Source of the DNA: Microglena sp. YARC | Lineage: Eukaryota; Chlorophyta; Chlorophyceae; Chlamydomonadales; Chlamydomonadaceae | NCBI GenBank assembly: GCA_022414725.1 | Contig: CM039462.1 | Span: 117,321,966-117,385,965, forward strand | Length of the DNA: 64,000 nt | Direction of reading: 5' to 3' | Shown here: piece by piece, positions 34,981 to 44,839 of the stretch | Position numbering within the stretch: position 1 is the first letter of the stretch | Layout of the letters: each line of letters starts with the position of its first letter | Position numbers and translations under genes: made by a program | Notes under the pieces: generated by a model | What the model was told of the DNA's origin: nothing | Seen by the model: the letters and a program-made list of their open reading frames with translations, nothing else | Database searches by the model: none

Positions 34981-36024
34981 ATGCCGGCTCTCCCACATCT
35001 TCCAGAGGGAGTCGTGGCAGATGTGGTGTTGCGTGCCTTGCGTCTGGAGGCCCCAATATGCACCATATCCGCTGTTTGCAGCATCTGGCATTCTATAGCG
35101 GTGCGCCATCTTGCCGAGGTGTTGATCCTCGGAAACGAGGGCGACATGGTCACAGTCCTCCGTCGTGCCCTAGAGCATAACAAGTTAGATGTGGCTCGTG
35201 ATCTAGTTTCCAAGACTGGATCCTTGGTGGAGTCTGAAGAAGCCCTGGTGTTGGTGGCCCGGAGTGGGCAAACAGACTTGGTCAGGTGTCTGTTGCATGC
35301 CCCTCAGCATGCAGCCCATGCTGATTTTCAAGATGGAGAGGTACTTGTGGTAACAGCACAGAATGGCCACACTGAGGTTGTGCGCCTACTGCTGGATGCC
35401 CCACAGCATGCGGCCCATGCTGACTGCCAAGATGGAGAGGCACTTGTGGTAGCAGCACAGAATGGCCATGGTGAGGTAGTGTGTCTACTGCTGGATGCCC
35501 CACAGCATGCAGCCCATGCTGACTGCCAAGATGGAGACGCACTTATTGTAGCAGCACAGAATGGCCATGCTAAGGTAGTGCGCCTACTACTAGATGCCCC
35601 ACAGCATGCAGCCCATGCTAACTGCCAAGATGGAATGGCACTTATGTATGCAGTACAAGATGGCCACGCTGAGGTAGTGCGCCTACTACTAGATGCCCCA
35701 CAGAATGCAGCCCATGCTGACTGCCAAGATGGAATGGCACTTATGTATGCAGTACAAGATGGCCATGCTGAGGTAGTGCGTCTACTCCTAGATGCCCCAC
35801 ATCATGCTGCCCATGCTGACTTCCAAGATGGAGAGGCACTTGTGGTAGCAGCACACAATGGCCACATTGCGGTAGTGCGTCTACTCCTAGATGCCCCACA
35901 GCATGCGGCCCATGCTGACTGCCAAGACGAAGAGGCACTTGTGGTCGCTACATCAAATGGCCACATAGAGGTAGTGCGCATGTTGCAGAATTCCCTACAG
36001 CATGGTGTACATGCAAACAATTAG
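34981..36024 (+). CDS. F-box/ankyrin-repeat protein (unit B, intact)
   Basis: 347 codons, single exon. Residues 1-45 form an F-box-like domain: L-P-H-L-P-E-G-V-V-A-D-V-V-L-R-A-L-R-L, then V-C-S-I-W-H-S-I-A-V-R-H. A linker to about residue 90 includes N-K-L-D-V-A-R-D-L-V-S-K-T-G. Eight ankyrin repeats of 33 residues then run to the C-terminus (core A-L-V-V-A-A-Q-N-G-H...E-V-V-R-L-L-L-D-A-P). By family knowledge this would recruit substrates to an SCF ubiquitin ligase through the repeats. Repeats 5 and 6 (35630-35800) are almost identical, a recent duplication. The ATG chosen matches the start conserved in all three units. The frame is open a further 26 codons upstream, but that part is not conserved as protein. 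Confidence 0.85.
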   Translation: MPALPHLPEGVVADVVLRALRLEAPICTISAVCSIWHSIAVRHLAEVLILGNEGDMVTVLRRALEHNKLDVARDLVSKTGSLVESEEALVLVARSGQTDLVRCLLHAPQHAAHADFQDGEVLVVTAQNGHTEVVRLLLDAPQHAAHADCQDGEALVVAAQNGHGEVVCLLLDAPQHAAHADCQDGDALIVAAQNGHAKVVRLLLDAPQHAAHANCQDGMALMYAVQDGHAEVVRLLLDAPQNAAHADCQDGMALMYAVQDGHAEVVRLLLDAPHHAAHADFQDGEALVVAAHNGHIAVVRLLLDAPQHAAHADCQDEEALVVATSNGHIEVVRMLQNSLQHGVHANN

Positions 36025-36888
36025 GAGATGACCGCCCCATGCAGGTGGTGGTGTGTCAAGGTGATGTGTGGTGTGGTGTTGGTTCGCTGTGAGTGGCGTA
36101 GGATGGGGGCTTAAGTTCAGCTCCAGCCATGTAGTTTTACACAACTCCCCCTCTTATATTTCCACCCAACCACTCCCCCACCTAACCCCCCACCTACTCT
36201 CCCACCTACTCTCCCACCCACCCACCTGCTCCCCCGCCTGCGCTGACATTTCGCGTTTCCAACTGAACGGCGGCTAGGGTCTGTAGGTAGGTTGCTCCTT
36301 CACTCGATGGGGGTAAATAGACAAAGGTCACGTGTACGAAACGTAGGTGGGTAGAGCCAAGCAGTATCCCTGGCTGGGTATCTAGTATTGTTTTCCCTAA
36401 CTTCCCACAGTTTCTTTTTGGGGCTGCACATATATAGCAGCTTCTGGGCAGCTCCCTTTGCTTGTCCTCGGGCCCAACCAGAAGCTAGCTAGTGCGCTTG
36501 GAATCTAATGTAACAATCTCTCCAATGCAGTTGAACACCTTTTTCTGTCGCAGTAGCTATTAGGACACTGAATCACTGAATCAGACTGTCGCAGTAGCTA
36601 TTAGGACACTGAATCAGACATTGAATCACTGAATCAGACACTGAATCAGATGCCAATCAGGCACTCGTGTCCTAGTAGTATACGCTGACACTTATGTAGC
36701 GGACAGGAAGCTACCATGAGAAGCCCTTAAACAAAATAGTTTGACTTTCAGGTATCTAGTATTCTTGGGAGAGCATGGCTTGATAGCGTGGCTTTTTGAG
36801 GCTAAGCCTACGCGTTTTGGGGCTAAGCCTACACGTTTTCTTTAGAAAAAAGGACCATGCACGTTAGCTTTTTGAGGCTAAGCCTAGT
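36025..36888. other. 3' flank of the unit B F-box gene
   Basis: Begins with the conserved 'gagatgaccgccccatgcag' and includes 'gcagcttctgggcagctccc' at 36441. From 36550 to 36660 are short tandem copies of 'gtcgcagtagctattaggac' and 'actgaatcaga'. No gene is seen. Confidence 0.5.
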
Positions 36889-37340
36889 GCGTCTCCTTAT
36901 GCAGATCTTGCCCCCCCCCCCCTGAACAACCTTGCTATCAATATTTTTTGCCGCTTTGCTTTATTGATTTTAACCTACGATTTCGAGGATGATTTGAAGA
37001 CCCCCCGGATGCTGTCGGGCTTGTATTTGGTCAACTATGTACTGTCTATGTCGAGCAATGTAGTTGCTTTGATGGTTACATTGTTGTTCAGCCAACTTAA
37101 ACTTGAGAAGTTTACACTTGGACTAGGTTGAACTTGAATTTAGACCAGATCGCTAAATAATGAAGAGTCGGGGGTTCGACTCCCCCTTCGGTCGCTCTTG
37201 ACATTGCAGGTCGTCGTCAACCGCGATGGTATCTTGTCCAGTTGAGGTAGGAGACCGCTCCCCACCCGCGTACGACGGGCTCCCTCCAGGCGTTATCATT
37301 ACCTTGAACTTGAATTGATTATCGCCCTCGCTATGGCATC
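36889..37340. repeat. Conserved 3' spacer of unit B
   Basis: Paralogous to 21730-22045 and 63500-63790. It carries a C-run near 36910 and 'gaggatgatttgaagacccc'. It is interrupted by the SINE-like element at 37141-37303. Confidence 0.6.
37141..37303 (+). mobile_element. SINE-like element, copy 1
   Basis: A 163-bp insertion is flanked by a perfect 13-bp duplication, ttgaacttgaatt (37128-37140 and 37304-37316). The paralogous site in unit A (near 22011) lacks it. It contains GGGGGTTCGACTCCCCC, a T-arm-like hairpin with a consensus tRNA B box, followed by TTCGGTC. No matching acceptor strand or A box is evident, so it is not a functional tRNA gene. It may be a tRNA-derived SINE fragment. A second copy lies inverted at 6076-6241. 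Confidence 0.6.
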
Positions 37341-37450
37341 GACTCAACTGTTACACAATTTACATTTTAGGTGCCACGTATTTCTAAGGGTACGGCGTCG
37401 ACGGAGGCCTCTGTATCAAAGCTACTTTAGACCTCGTACAATTAGTATTT

Positions 37451-37492
<42 letters not shown>

Positions 37493-37816
37493 CCAAACCC
37501 CAGAATGAGTGGGTAAATGGCTGGGTAGGCCCCATGTACCAAGGATGGGCTGAACTAGTGACCAGTCCTGAATCCCACGCCTAGTCACAATGCACACCTG
37601 GACGCGCTTAAAATAATAATAAAAGCAGTCTTTGCAGGTGCTTGGTTACAGATTTGGTGTGTCTATTGGGGTGCCTTAATTAAGCCTCCCTACCACCATC
37701 ATTCGCCTGATTAGGACAGAACCTCCGGCCAAGGCCCATTTAAGATTGGGGCCGAGTTGGGTGGGACCCAAGCAGTGTTTTGTATTTCAGATTTCTCTAA
37801 GCAAGTTTGTGTAGCC
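37341..37816. other. Spacer with long C-run, no gene recognised
   Basis: A C-run of about 38 bases at 37452-37489 is the main feature. The rest is unique and without exon signals. Confidence 0.4.
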
Positions 37817-37817
37817 G

Positions 37818-37862
37818 GGTGGACTACTCAAGCCTGATTTCAGAAAAGTTGAGTAGCCCACC
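37818..37862. mobile_element. 45-bp palindromic element, copy 1
   Basis: 'ggtggactactcaa' and 'ttgagtagcccacc' form an imperfect stem of about 14 bp around the loop 'gcctgatttcagaaaag'. A second copy with the same loop (one change) lies at 40103-40145. Confidence 0.6.
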
Positions 37863-38289
37863 TGAGACAAACAGTGGTTAACGTGATGGGCCCATAATAT
37901 GATAGGCAGTAGTATATGTCGTAAGAGGGAGCGGACGAAGCAGGGACCGACAAGGTGCCAAAGGTAATGGCAAAGGTAAATATTATAGTGAGTCAAGCCT
38001 ATTATATATAGGGGGCGGCAAATAGATCTATATTGCCCCGACGTATAGATCTATATATATATATTATATATATGGTATATCGGTACGTCAAGGAGGCCTC
38101 TGAAAACTCTGGGATTTATTTTACATGTAGTCTGCATCATTTTAAGGTGCCTTATACCTTCAAAAAAATACAGGATTTATTTTTAGTTCAGTACCGGTAA
38201 TCACTTGTGAAGCTCGCTGCCGGCGCTGTCACACACTAGACGGTCACGATATAGCCTCCGAGCCAACCCAGGCGAAGTCCCCGCCACCC

Positions 38290-38580
38290 CCATCAGCAGT
38301 TCATCACCATCAGCAGTTCAGCATACATCAGGTTCCTAGAAAAGTCTATAAACTGTCTAATTTGTGCAGCTTCCAGGCAGCTCCCCTGGTTGGTCATTCA
38401 GCCAAAACTAACGCAAGCTAGTTCACAGGGAGCTGCCTAGAAGCTGCTACTGGTTTTTATCCTCCATCATCAGTTCATCACCATCAGCAGTTCAGCATAC
38501 ATCAGGTTCCTACAAAAGTCTTTAAACTGTCTAATTTGTGCAGCTTCTAGGCAGCTCCCTGTGAACTAGCTTGCGCCCCG
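38290..38580. repeat. Direct and inverted repeat cluster
   Basis: The segment 'cagttcatcaccatcagcag' through 'gtctaatttgtgcagcttc' is present twice (38299-38379 and 38467-38547). In addition, 38411-38447 and 38540-38576 form a near-perfect 36-bp inverted repeat whose core is 'gcagcttctaggcagctccc'. The arms could fold into a long hairpin with a loop of about 90 bases. Confidence 0.8.
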
Positions 38581-39006
38581 CAACGTGAACTTCGTGATCA
38601 GCCCACTAGCTGCGACCCCAAGCATGAGCCCAGGCTGCCGACCTTTTTGTTGGCGAGTGTTCTTTGACGGGCTGTCAAGGTGCTGACCTTTTTGTTGGCT
38701 AGTGTTCTTTGACGGGCTGTCCAGGTCCAGTTCCACAACGCAGCCGGCTTCGTTCGTTGAGCCCTCCTTGCACGCCTTCATGTGTGCATTTGTAGAGTTG
38801 CTAATGTTGTTGGGACTGACGCCAATGGCACAAGCGCGGCAAAACAACAGGCAAGGTCCACCTTCTTCAATACGCGCATCGAAGTTTGCTCTCCAGTTAG
38901 AAGCCGTTGGGGCTTTCTCGAGAATGGCCAAGACGGCTGCGGGCGACTCCCGATCGCTCTTGTAACTTTGTAGGCCGGATTCATTCAGAAGGATATTCGA
39001 TTTCAT
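38566..39006 (-). CDS. BED-like zinc-finger exon, possibly from a hAT-type transposase
   Basis: The minus-strand open frame is 146 codons from the ATG at 39004-39006. The segment S-N-W-R-A-N-F-D followed by C-L-L-F-C-R-A-C, then N-A-H-M-K-A-C, has the aromatic residue and C-x2-C...H spacing of BED-type fingers. These are common at the N-terminus of hAT transposases and related domesticated proteins. The C-terminal part has a 15-residue duplication (S-P-S-K-N-T-x-Q-Q-K-G) and ends inside the inverted repeat above. That end therefore looks like truncation or a new stop. No catalytic domain is visible nearby. I am moderately sure it is coding and less sure of the family. Confidence 0.45.
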   Translation of the reverse strand: MKSNILLNESGLQSYKSDRESPAAVLAILEKAPTASNWRANFDARIEEGGPCLLFCRACAIGVSPNNISNSTNAHMKACKEGSTNEAGCVVELDLDSPSKNTSQQKGQHLDSPSKNTRQQKGRQPGLMLGVAASGLITKFTLRGAS

Positions 39007-39059
39007 TTGGAACAAGGCGAAGAAGGCAAATAGGAGGAGCGAGGAGCAGTTCGACGGCT

Positions 39060-39225
39060 GAAACGGCTCATGTAGATATATATAGGTATATCGGGACCGG
39101 GGGCGGGGGGGCGTCGGACAAGGGATATCGGTAGATCTATCGGCTCCGCGAATATAGATATATATAGACCGATAGATATATATAGATCTATCGGTCTTTG
39201 CTGCTCCCTAATTATATAGGCTTGA
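39060..39225. repeat. AT-rich palindromic microsatellite
   Basis: Alternating 'gatctatcgg' and 'tagatatatata' words (39120-39205) fold back on themselves. A related stretch lies at 38025-38080 ('tagatctatatatatata'). There is a G-run near 39100. Confidence 0.7.
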
Positions 39226-39397
39226 TAATAACAAGATAAGAAACCCTGACAGTGGGATGCGGCTCCGTAGCATAGTGTTCCGTAACATGTCATGGGACGC
39301 GGTTATGTAGCACCCACACTACCCCCTATTCTGCCTATTCCTCAGCCTGTGTGACCCAAATCCCAATCTGTCCTGTCCATTACATCTTCTCCATCAT

Positions 39398-40102
39398 TAT
39401 GGCATCGTCGATTTGGACATCTAGGGTACGACAACTTAGCTCTCATGGCTGACAAGAACATGGCCACGGACTTACCTCCCTCGGCAACTATGTTCCGAGC
39501 GGCAGATATGTCCACCGCCTGTGATGTTAGCCATTAGTCCAAAGATGTCCGTCTGCAATTTGCCAAGCATCTGGGTACAGTAGATGCCCCGCTTGCTAAG
39601 TTACATGTTGATTTGTGTGGGCTATTCCCCACTACATCCCTTGGCGGATATGGGTACTTCTTAACAATAATGGATGACCACTCAGGCTTTGCTGTAGTAA
39701 ACCCCCATGCTCTTAAAAGCAAAATAGCTTCGACTCTGATTTGAGAGATTAATCAATTTGAGAATCAACTCACTGCACGTGTGAAAATACTCCGTTCAGA
39801 CAATGGAGGAGAATATGTCAATCATGTTTTGTCCACCTATTTCGCTAGCAAGGGAATAATCCACCAAACCTCCAATGCATATACCCCCCTACATAATGGG
39901 AGAGCTGAGCACTTTTATCAAACCTTGAACGAGAGAGCACGAGCAATGCTACTGAAGTCTACTCTCCCTCATACCCTATGGCACTTTGCCATCCTCACTG
40001 CTGCTCACATCCGCAATATATCACCCACACGGGATAGATCGACCACGCCATATCACTTACTGTTTAGTACCCCCCCTGTGTCTCATTTCTGGGTCGACCG
40101 AA
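39398..40102 (+). pseudogene. Ty1/copia integrase fragment
   Basis: The frame starts with a GAG-pre-integrase-like H-R-R-F-G-H and continues as a copia integrase core. Acidic catalytic positions are visible in H-V-D-L, R-S-D-N-G-G-E-Y and G-R-A-E. Nonsense codons at 39535-39537 and 39742-39744 and a frameshift near 39420 make it non-functional. The sequence stops at the small palindromic element at 40103, so reverse transcriptase and RNase H are missing. Another copia fragment, RNase H on the minus strand, is at 44840-45420, too different in orientation and distance to be the same insertion. Confidence 0.85.
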
Positions 40103-40145
40103 GTGGGCTACTCAAACCTGATTTCAGAAAAGTTGAGTAGCCCAC
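40103..40145. mobile_element. 43-bp palindromic element, copy 2
   Basis: 'gtgggctactcaa' pairs perfectly with 'ttgagtagcccac' across a 17-base loop. It sits exactly where the copia integrase homology ends. Confidence 0.65.
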
Positions 40146-40591
40146 CGGATTTTGTAGTGTGCGGCGCGAAGCGCCACCCCTTACAGTTAGGCCAGCGGGT
40201 GCAGATTTAGGGGTCCTTAGGGAAACATGCATTTTGCACACGAATGACATATCACATATGTTACACACATTGACCACTAATAAATTCTACATAGTCCACT
40301 TTTCGCCGGAACGTTACGTCTAGTAGTTGGCCACTAGGATAACCAAGAATTAGCACAAAAATGTCTGCTTGATTAGATCACATCATGCACAATGTGATAC
40401 TACCAACTGTGGTGTCAGCAACTTAGCAACGTAGTCTGGTCACAAGGTAGCCGCTCAAATCATATGGAATATAGTGGGGTCCAGCCTTAGCCCCATTGCG
40501 GCAGTAGCCTTGTTGTCGAATTTGAGATTATGTCCAGTTAGAATGGGTCAACTCGACATCTGGTCGTCTACATCGAAGACTAGTGACTTAC
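40146..40591. other. Spacer, no gene recognised
   Basis: Unique sequence downstream (on the minus strand) of the PIP-box exon. It should contain that gene's first intron, but I could not find a second exon before the copia fragment. Confidence 0.4.
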
Positions 40592-40788
40592 AGTCTTTTC
40601 TGCTTGGCCGATGGTGCTTTGGTCCCATCGTCTGCCCCCTCAGTATAAGGCGCAACTAGCTCTGCACCTAGTGGAGTTGTTGCGGGTGCCTCCACTGCCT
40701 CGACAGGTGGTGCCTCGACAGGTGGTGCGAGGGCTCTAGGGTTGAAATAGCTGCGAATAGTTTTCTGTTGGGGCGATTTCGGAATCAT
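40592..40788 (-). CDS. First exon of a protein with an N-terminal PIP box
   Basis: The minus-strand ATG at 40786-40788 opens M-I-P-K-S-P-Q-Q-K-T-I-R-S-Y-F-N-P. Q-K-T-I-R-S-Y-F matches the PCNA-interaction consensus Q-x-x-[ILM]-x-x-[FY]-[FY]. Such N-terminal PIP boxes are typical of DNA ligase I, uracil-DNA glycosylase and some other replication or repair proteins, and they also occur in some transposon proteins. A short A-P-P-V-E repeat, an acidic stretch and a basic S-A-K-Q-K-R follow. The exon ends at AGACT|GTAAGT, a strong donor. If unspliced, the frame ends two codons later at 40588. Downstream exons are not in view and may have been lost to the copia insertion. Confidence 0.45.
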
Positions 40789-41119
40789 TTCGCCTTTGAT
40801 TCATAATACAGATTTCGAGCTAGCGACTTTGAACAGGGGAGAGGTTACAGAGCAGGACTTTCGACTTCCATTGGACAACTGGACATACACTACAAATTCC
40901 TGCAATACAACTCATTTCCTTCCATTTCTGCCACTCTGCCGCATACCTGGAGTAACTCGAGCCATTATAGAAGTGGGCAACGGTAGCAATGGGCGACGGG
41001 GGGGGCGACGGAAGGCCATTTGCCAATGATTTTCAGTAGCCACGTGGGCGACGGAAGGCCAATTCTGACTATTTTAGCCTAACCCACGCGTCACCATGCG
41101 ACGACTGACGTGGGCGACG

Positions 41120-41600
41120 TGACGTCGTAAAAAAATGGACCAAGGGGAAGTGTACCTGAACCATGCTGATAAAACTGTCCTGCTACTGTTTTGTATTAAA
41201 AAATGAGAACTCCAGTTTTCGGCCGCCCCCTGCAAAGGTGAAGGGTGACTACAATACTTGGGCAACCCGGAGGGAGTGCTTAACTGATTTTTGACTATGA
41301 CACAATCCCTATATATGTGGGAATTCTGGGGATGCCATTATGTGCGCCATATTCAAATTGAAATTGTTACATCCGTGTAATATAGTTACTCACAGGACGT
41401 GAAGTTAAGGACACCACAGCGTAAGCCGGAGCTAGCTATAGTCACCGTAAGTGAGTGAGTGCGCCATACTTAAAAACCCCATAATTCGTATATAATTTTT
41501 TCAAAAAAATGGGTTATTTCTACTAAAGGGGGGGGGGGGGGGGGGGGGGGGGGGGGAGCCTCCTCATGTTTTTTTAGGCATGGTGTGACCTATGTTTGTT
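41120..41600 (-). repeat. Dispersed repeat (C-run family), inverted copy
   Basis: Reverse complement matches 11386-12260, sharing 'cccctgcaaaggtgaagggt' (plus strand here), 'gggaattctggggatgccat' and a G-run of about 33 at 41527-41557 corresponding to the C-runs there. Confidence 0.6.
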
Positions 41601-41622
41601 TCTCTTCCCAGTTACATTGGTA

Positions 41623-41796
41623 CAGGGTAATTCAAAGCGCGCGCTTTTGAGCGCTGACTTTTTGACCCCCTCTGCGCTTTAAGCGCAGTTTTTTGCAACC
41701 CCTTGTGGGCGCTGCAAGCAATTTTTGCGCTTTTTGCACTACAAAGCGCAGTTTTTTTGTTTGCAAGTGCGCTAAAGCGCACTTTGAAGTACCCTG
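41623..41796. mobile_element. hAT-like miniature element, family 1, copy 3
   Basis: A 174-bp element starts CAGGGTAATTCAAAGCGCGC and ends GCGCACTTTGAAGTACCCTG. It has a perfect 8-bp target duplication, cattggta, at 41615-41622 and 41797-41804. The interior is rich in GCGC palindromes, as in copies 1 and 2. Confidence 0.88.
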
Positions 41797-42156
41797 CATT
41801 GGTAAAACAAATGTGTTCAGCCCAAGCCAATTGGACTTCGATAGTTCAATAGGGGTGGTCAATGTGTTCGAATTGTTACATTGGAGAAGAGGAATAGCTA
41901 TGAGATTATATACGCCATCTGCGGAGTATAATACTGTCTCCCCACATGCAATAGGCTGAGCCACAGAAATCAGGAAGTGTGTTAGCGTTCGAATTTCGGT
42001 AGTTACATTTTTGCATTTTTCATTTCCATGGAAAGCCTTGGCAGTTGGCGTGGTCCAATTGACATCCATCACGCAACGCATCACACCACACCCTTCCATG
42101 CCTTTTTGTATCCTAACTGATTCAGATAGCTGCCTGGTCAAATCAGAGCTGGACAT
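41797..42156 (-). CDS. Hypothetical protein, possibly cut by a hAT-like insertion
   Basis: A minus-strand frame of about 120 codons opens at ATG 42154-42156 with M-S-S-S-D-L-T-R-Q-L and contains G-M-E-G-C-G-V-M-R-C-V-M-D-V-N-W. Its composition is balanced and free of repeat bias. It runs straight into the miniature element at 41796, whose sequence supplies the last 58 codons and the stop. I do not recognise a family, and no paralogue is seen in the window. An adjacent upstream frame (M-W-Q-M-N-P-E-P at 42419 leftward) could be an earlier exon. Confidence 0.3.
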
Positions 42157-42590
42157 GACATAAAGTTAAGCCTATTCTCTGGGTGAGTTTGAACCCAGAG
42201 GACGCCCATATCTTTCGGCATTACAATATGATACATAAATAGTATAATGGTGGCACGACTTCATCCTCTCATCGTGACCAATTGACAAGCCCCCAGGGTC
42301 ACGGCGTAGTCTGTTTGAAGAAGCCCGGTAAACCTGGCCCTTGAGCCCCGTAACGAACCTTGGCAAACTGTCTCGTAAACTATGGCTTCGGTCCGCGGCT
42401 CTGGATTCATTTGCCACATGTTGCTCCAATAGCCAACTCGTGTTTTTTAATATATAACGTAATTAAATGCCAAGGCATGTTTAGCTCATCCAACGCACCA
42501 ATAGAGGTCAAGACATGAAAGGCGTATGCAAAACATATGTCCGTGGTAGATTAAGGAAGATATATCGGGGATGGGAAGCGCGTATGTAAC

Positions 42591-43046
42591 AACACGAATT
42601 TGGAGTTAAGGAGCATGCTTTAGGGAAGCGTCAATGGGCGAACACGAATTTGGAGTTAAGGAGCATGCTTTAGGGAAGGGTCAATGGGCGAACACGAATT
42701 TGGAGTTAAGGAGCATGCTTTAGGGAAGGGTCAATGGGCGAACACGAATTTGGAGTTAAGGAGCATGCTTTAGGTAAGGGTCAATGGGCGAACACGAATT
42801 TTGAGTTAAGGAGCATGCTTTAGGTAAGGGTCAATGGGCGAACACGAATTTGGAGTTAAGGAGCATGCTTTAGGGAAGGGTCAATGGGCGAACACGAATT
42901 TGGAGTTAAGGAGCATGCTTTAGGGAAGGGTCAATGGGCGAACACGAATTTGGAGTTAAGGAGCATGCTTTAGGGAAGGGTCAATGGGCGAACACGAATT
43001 TGGAGTTAAGGAGCATGCTTTAGGGACGGGTCAATGGGCGAACACA
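42591..43046. repeat. 50-bp satellite, nine copies
   Basis: The unit combines 'aacacgaatttggagttaag' and 'gagcatgctttagggaaggg', repeated at exactly 50 bp with one to three substitutions per copy. It is highly homogeneous, hence recent. Confidence 0.92.
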
Positions 43047-43570
43047 AACGATTTTTATTCAGATCAAGTAGTGATTTATGCTTTTCATAAAACCTGAAAA
43101 TTTGGTTTGTGACACACTAACTAACTAACGGACGGACATTTTAATGGGGCTAATCCCTCTTCAAAAAATCTGGAGATTTTTTTCATTCGGGTATTCAGAT
43201 CAAGTAGTGATTTATGCTTAACTAATTTCGAGCCTAGTGTTGGAACGAATCAAGGTACTGCCAATGGACACGTACTTTGCTAGTATTCTGTCTTTAGGGC
43301 GTGACAAGGGAATGTTGATGGCCGGGTCTTCAAGGTCTTGGGAGGCCCTGGTCTGGAAGTGACTAGGATAGGTCGTCCGGGTATTGGGGTGGGGTGGGGG
43401 GGGTCGGGTCGTTAGGGTCTAGGTATTCAAGGTCTTGGGAGGCCCTGGTCTGGAAGTGACTAGGATAGGTTGTCAGGGTATTGGGGTGGGGTGTGTGTGT
43501 GTGTGTGTGGGGGGGGGTCGGGTCGTTAGGGTCTAGGTCTTCAAGGTCGATTTAGGATGCGATAGATACT
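43047..43570. repeat. Short duplications
   Basis: 'attcagatcaagtagtgatt' occurs at 43058 and 43192. A unit of about 105 bp with 'ggtcttgggaggccctggtc' and 'gggtcgggtcgttagggtct' is present twice (43328-43425 and 43428-43545), the second carrying a (TG)n expansion. Confidence 0.75.
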
Positions 43571-44290
43571 CGTGTGGAGATAGGCAGGGACAGGGACGGG
43601 GCTCAAGGAGATTCAGATCGACTTCCTCGTACAACAAATATGTTGCATTCCATGCCCGTACAATATACTGACGATCCCCAACTTTGTCCCCCAACCATAG
43701 CTTTTATTTGCAGCTATGAGTAAAATGTGCGAGCAACAGCTACGAGCAACAGCTTCTAGCTAGCTCCCTTGACTGACTAATGAGCCAACACAAATGCAAC
43801 CTAGTGGACCTTGAAGTGACGCAATTAGCCGCCCCCTAAAATATGACATTACACGGTAGCTCAGTGACCTGACCCGGCTGGACCTGCCTCAAAGCTGCTA
43901 AGCTAATTAGCTATAGCTCGCAGCTGAACATAAAAGCTCGGACCCCCACACATTGCCTTGGAATAAACGGGTAAATTTATCATTCACTATTACTTGCTAA
44001 AATCAGTTATACATGGTGCAAGACGGTGATCAGCGGTAAAGGCTGGAGCCATGTACCGGTAACCAAGTTCAAGTTCAATCAATGATTGATTTATGAAAAT
44101 CCATTGCGAATTAAGGTGAAGCACCCCACCAGGCTTTGAACCTGAAATGGTTGCAGATCAAATATGAGAAACACACATCCACAATAAACATAATTGTGAC
44201 TCTAGGGTGGGCTAATTGTGGGCCAGTGATAACTCTAGCGTGGGATAATTGTAACTCCATGGTGGGTTAAATATGGGAAAAACCTGATCA
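43571..44290. other. Spacer, no gene recognised
   Basis: Includes one 'cagcttctagctagctccct' motif at 43749 and short duplicated words 'ctctagggtgggctaattgt' / 'ctctagcgtgggataattgt' near 44200. Confidence 0.4.
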
Positions 44291-44299
44291 GAAGGTGGT

Positions 44300-44580
44300 A
44301 GATGGGTGTTAGTGTGTGGGTGGCTGGGTGGATTTTATAGTGTTGATGGTGTTGTAGCAGTCAAAGAGTGCATTTGTGTTGGTTGTGCTGGAGCACAAGT
44401 ATGGGATGTGAGCGTGTTTGTTGTGTTGGTACACAGCCTTGGGGTGTGTGTGTTGCTTGGCTGTTTGGAGCACGGCCATGGAGTGAGTGTGTGTGTTGTT
44501 TGTTTGTGACCATGTTGGTTGCGTTGGAGCATATATATATATATAGCCATGCACGTAGTGTGTGTGTTGCATGTTAGTTA
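44300..44580. repeat. Degenerate GT-rich tandem repeat (~55 bp)
   Basis: Four to five weakly conserved units contain 'gttggagcac', 'tatgggatgtgagtgtg' and 'gtgtgttg' words. No exon is supported. Confidence 0.5.
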
Positions 44581-44839
44581 AAGCAGATTTATTTATGCTA
44601 CAGGAAACCCCACTAGGAGCGGTTTCATGACAGTGCGGCCTAGGGAATTCTGAATTGATTATATAAGAATAATTATAATATATTAAATACGTATACAAGG
44701 TGCCCACGTGCTTGCATGTATGCCTGTGTGCCTGCCTGCCTGCCTGTCTACCTGCCTAACTGTCTTTCTGTATGGTGACTGACTGCTTAACAATCTGGTT
44801 GGGAATGGCAGACTTCAAATCATTGTCTATGCCTGACTA

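Larger units (their letters stand above)
26400..36460. repeat. Segmental duplication, unit B (core)
   Basis: Same order as units A and C, but lacking exon 2 and everything downstream in the TL29-like gene. It has a much longer CAC tract (6.6 kb) and the only fully open F-box/ankyrin gene. Confidence 0.8.

Noticed and set aside
37148..37200. Possible tRNA gene at the T-arm-like hairpin
   Set aside because: Only the T-arm and B box are present. No matching 5' acceptor strand, D-arm or anticodon stem is found upstream, and the segment is inside an insertion with target duplications.
42591..43046. Regular 50-bp repeat that might suggest a CRISPR array
   Set aside because: There are no unique spacers. 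The whole 50-bp unit is repeated, and the context is eukaryotic.
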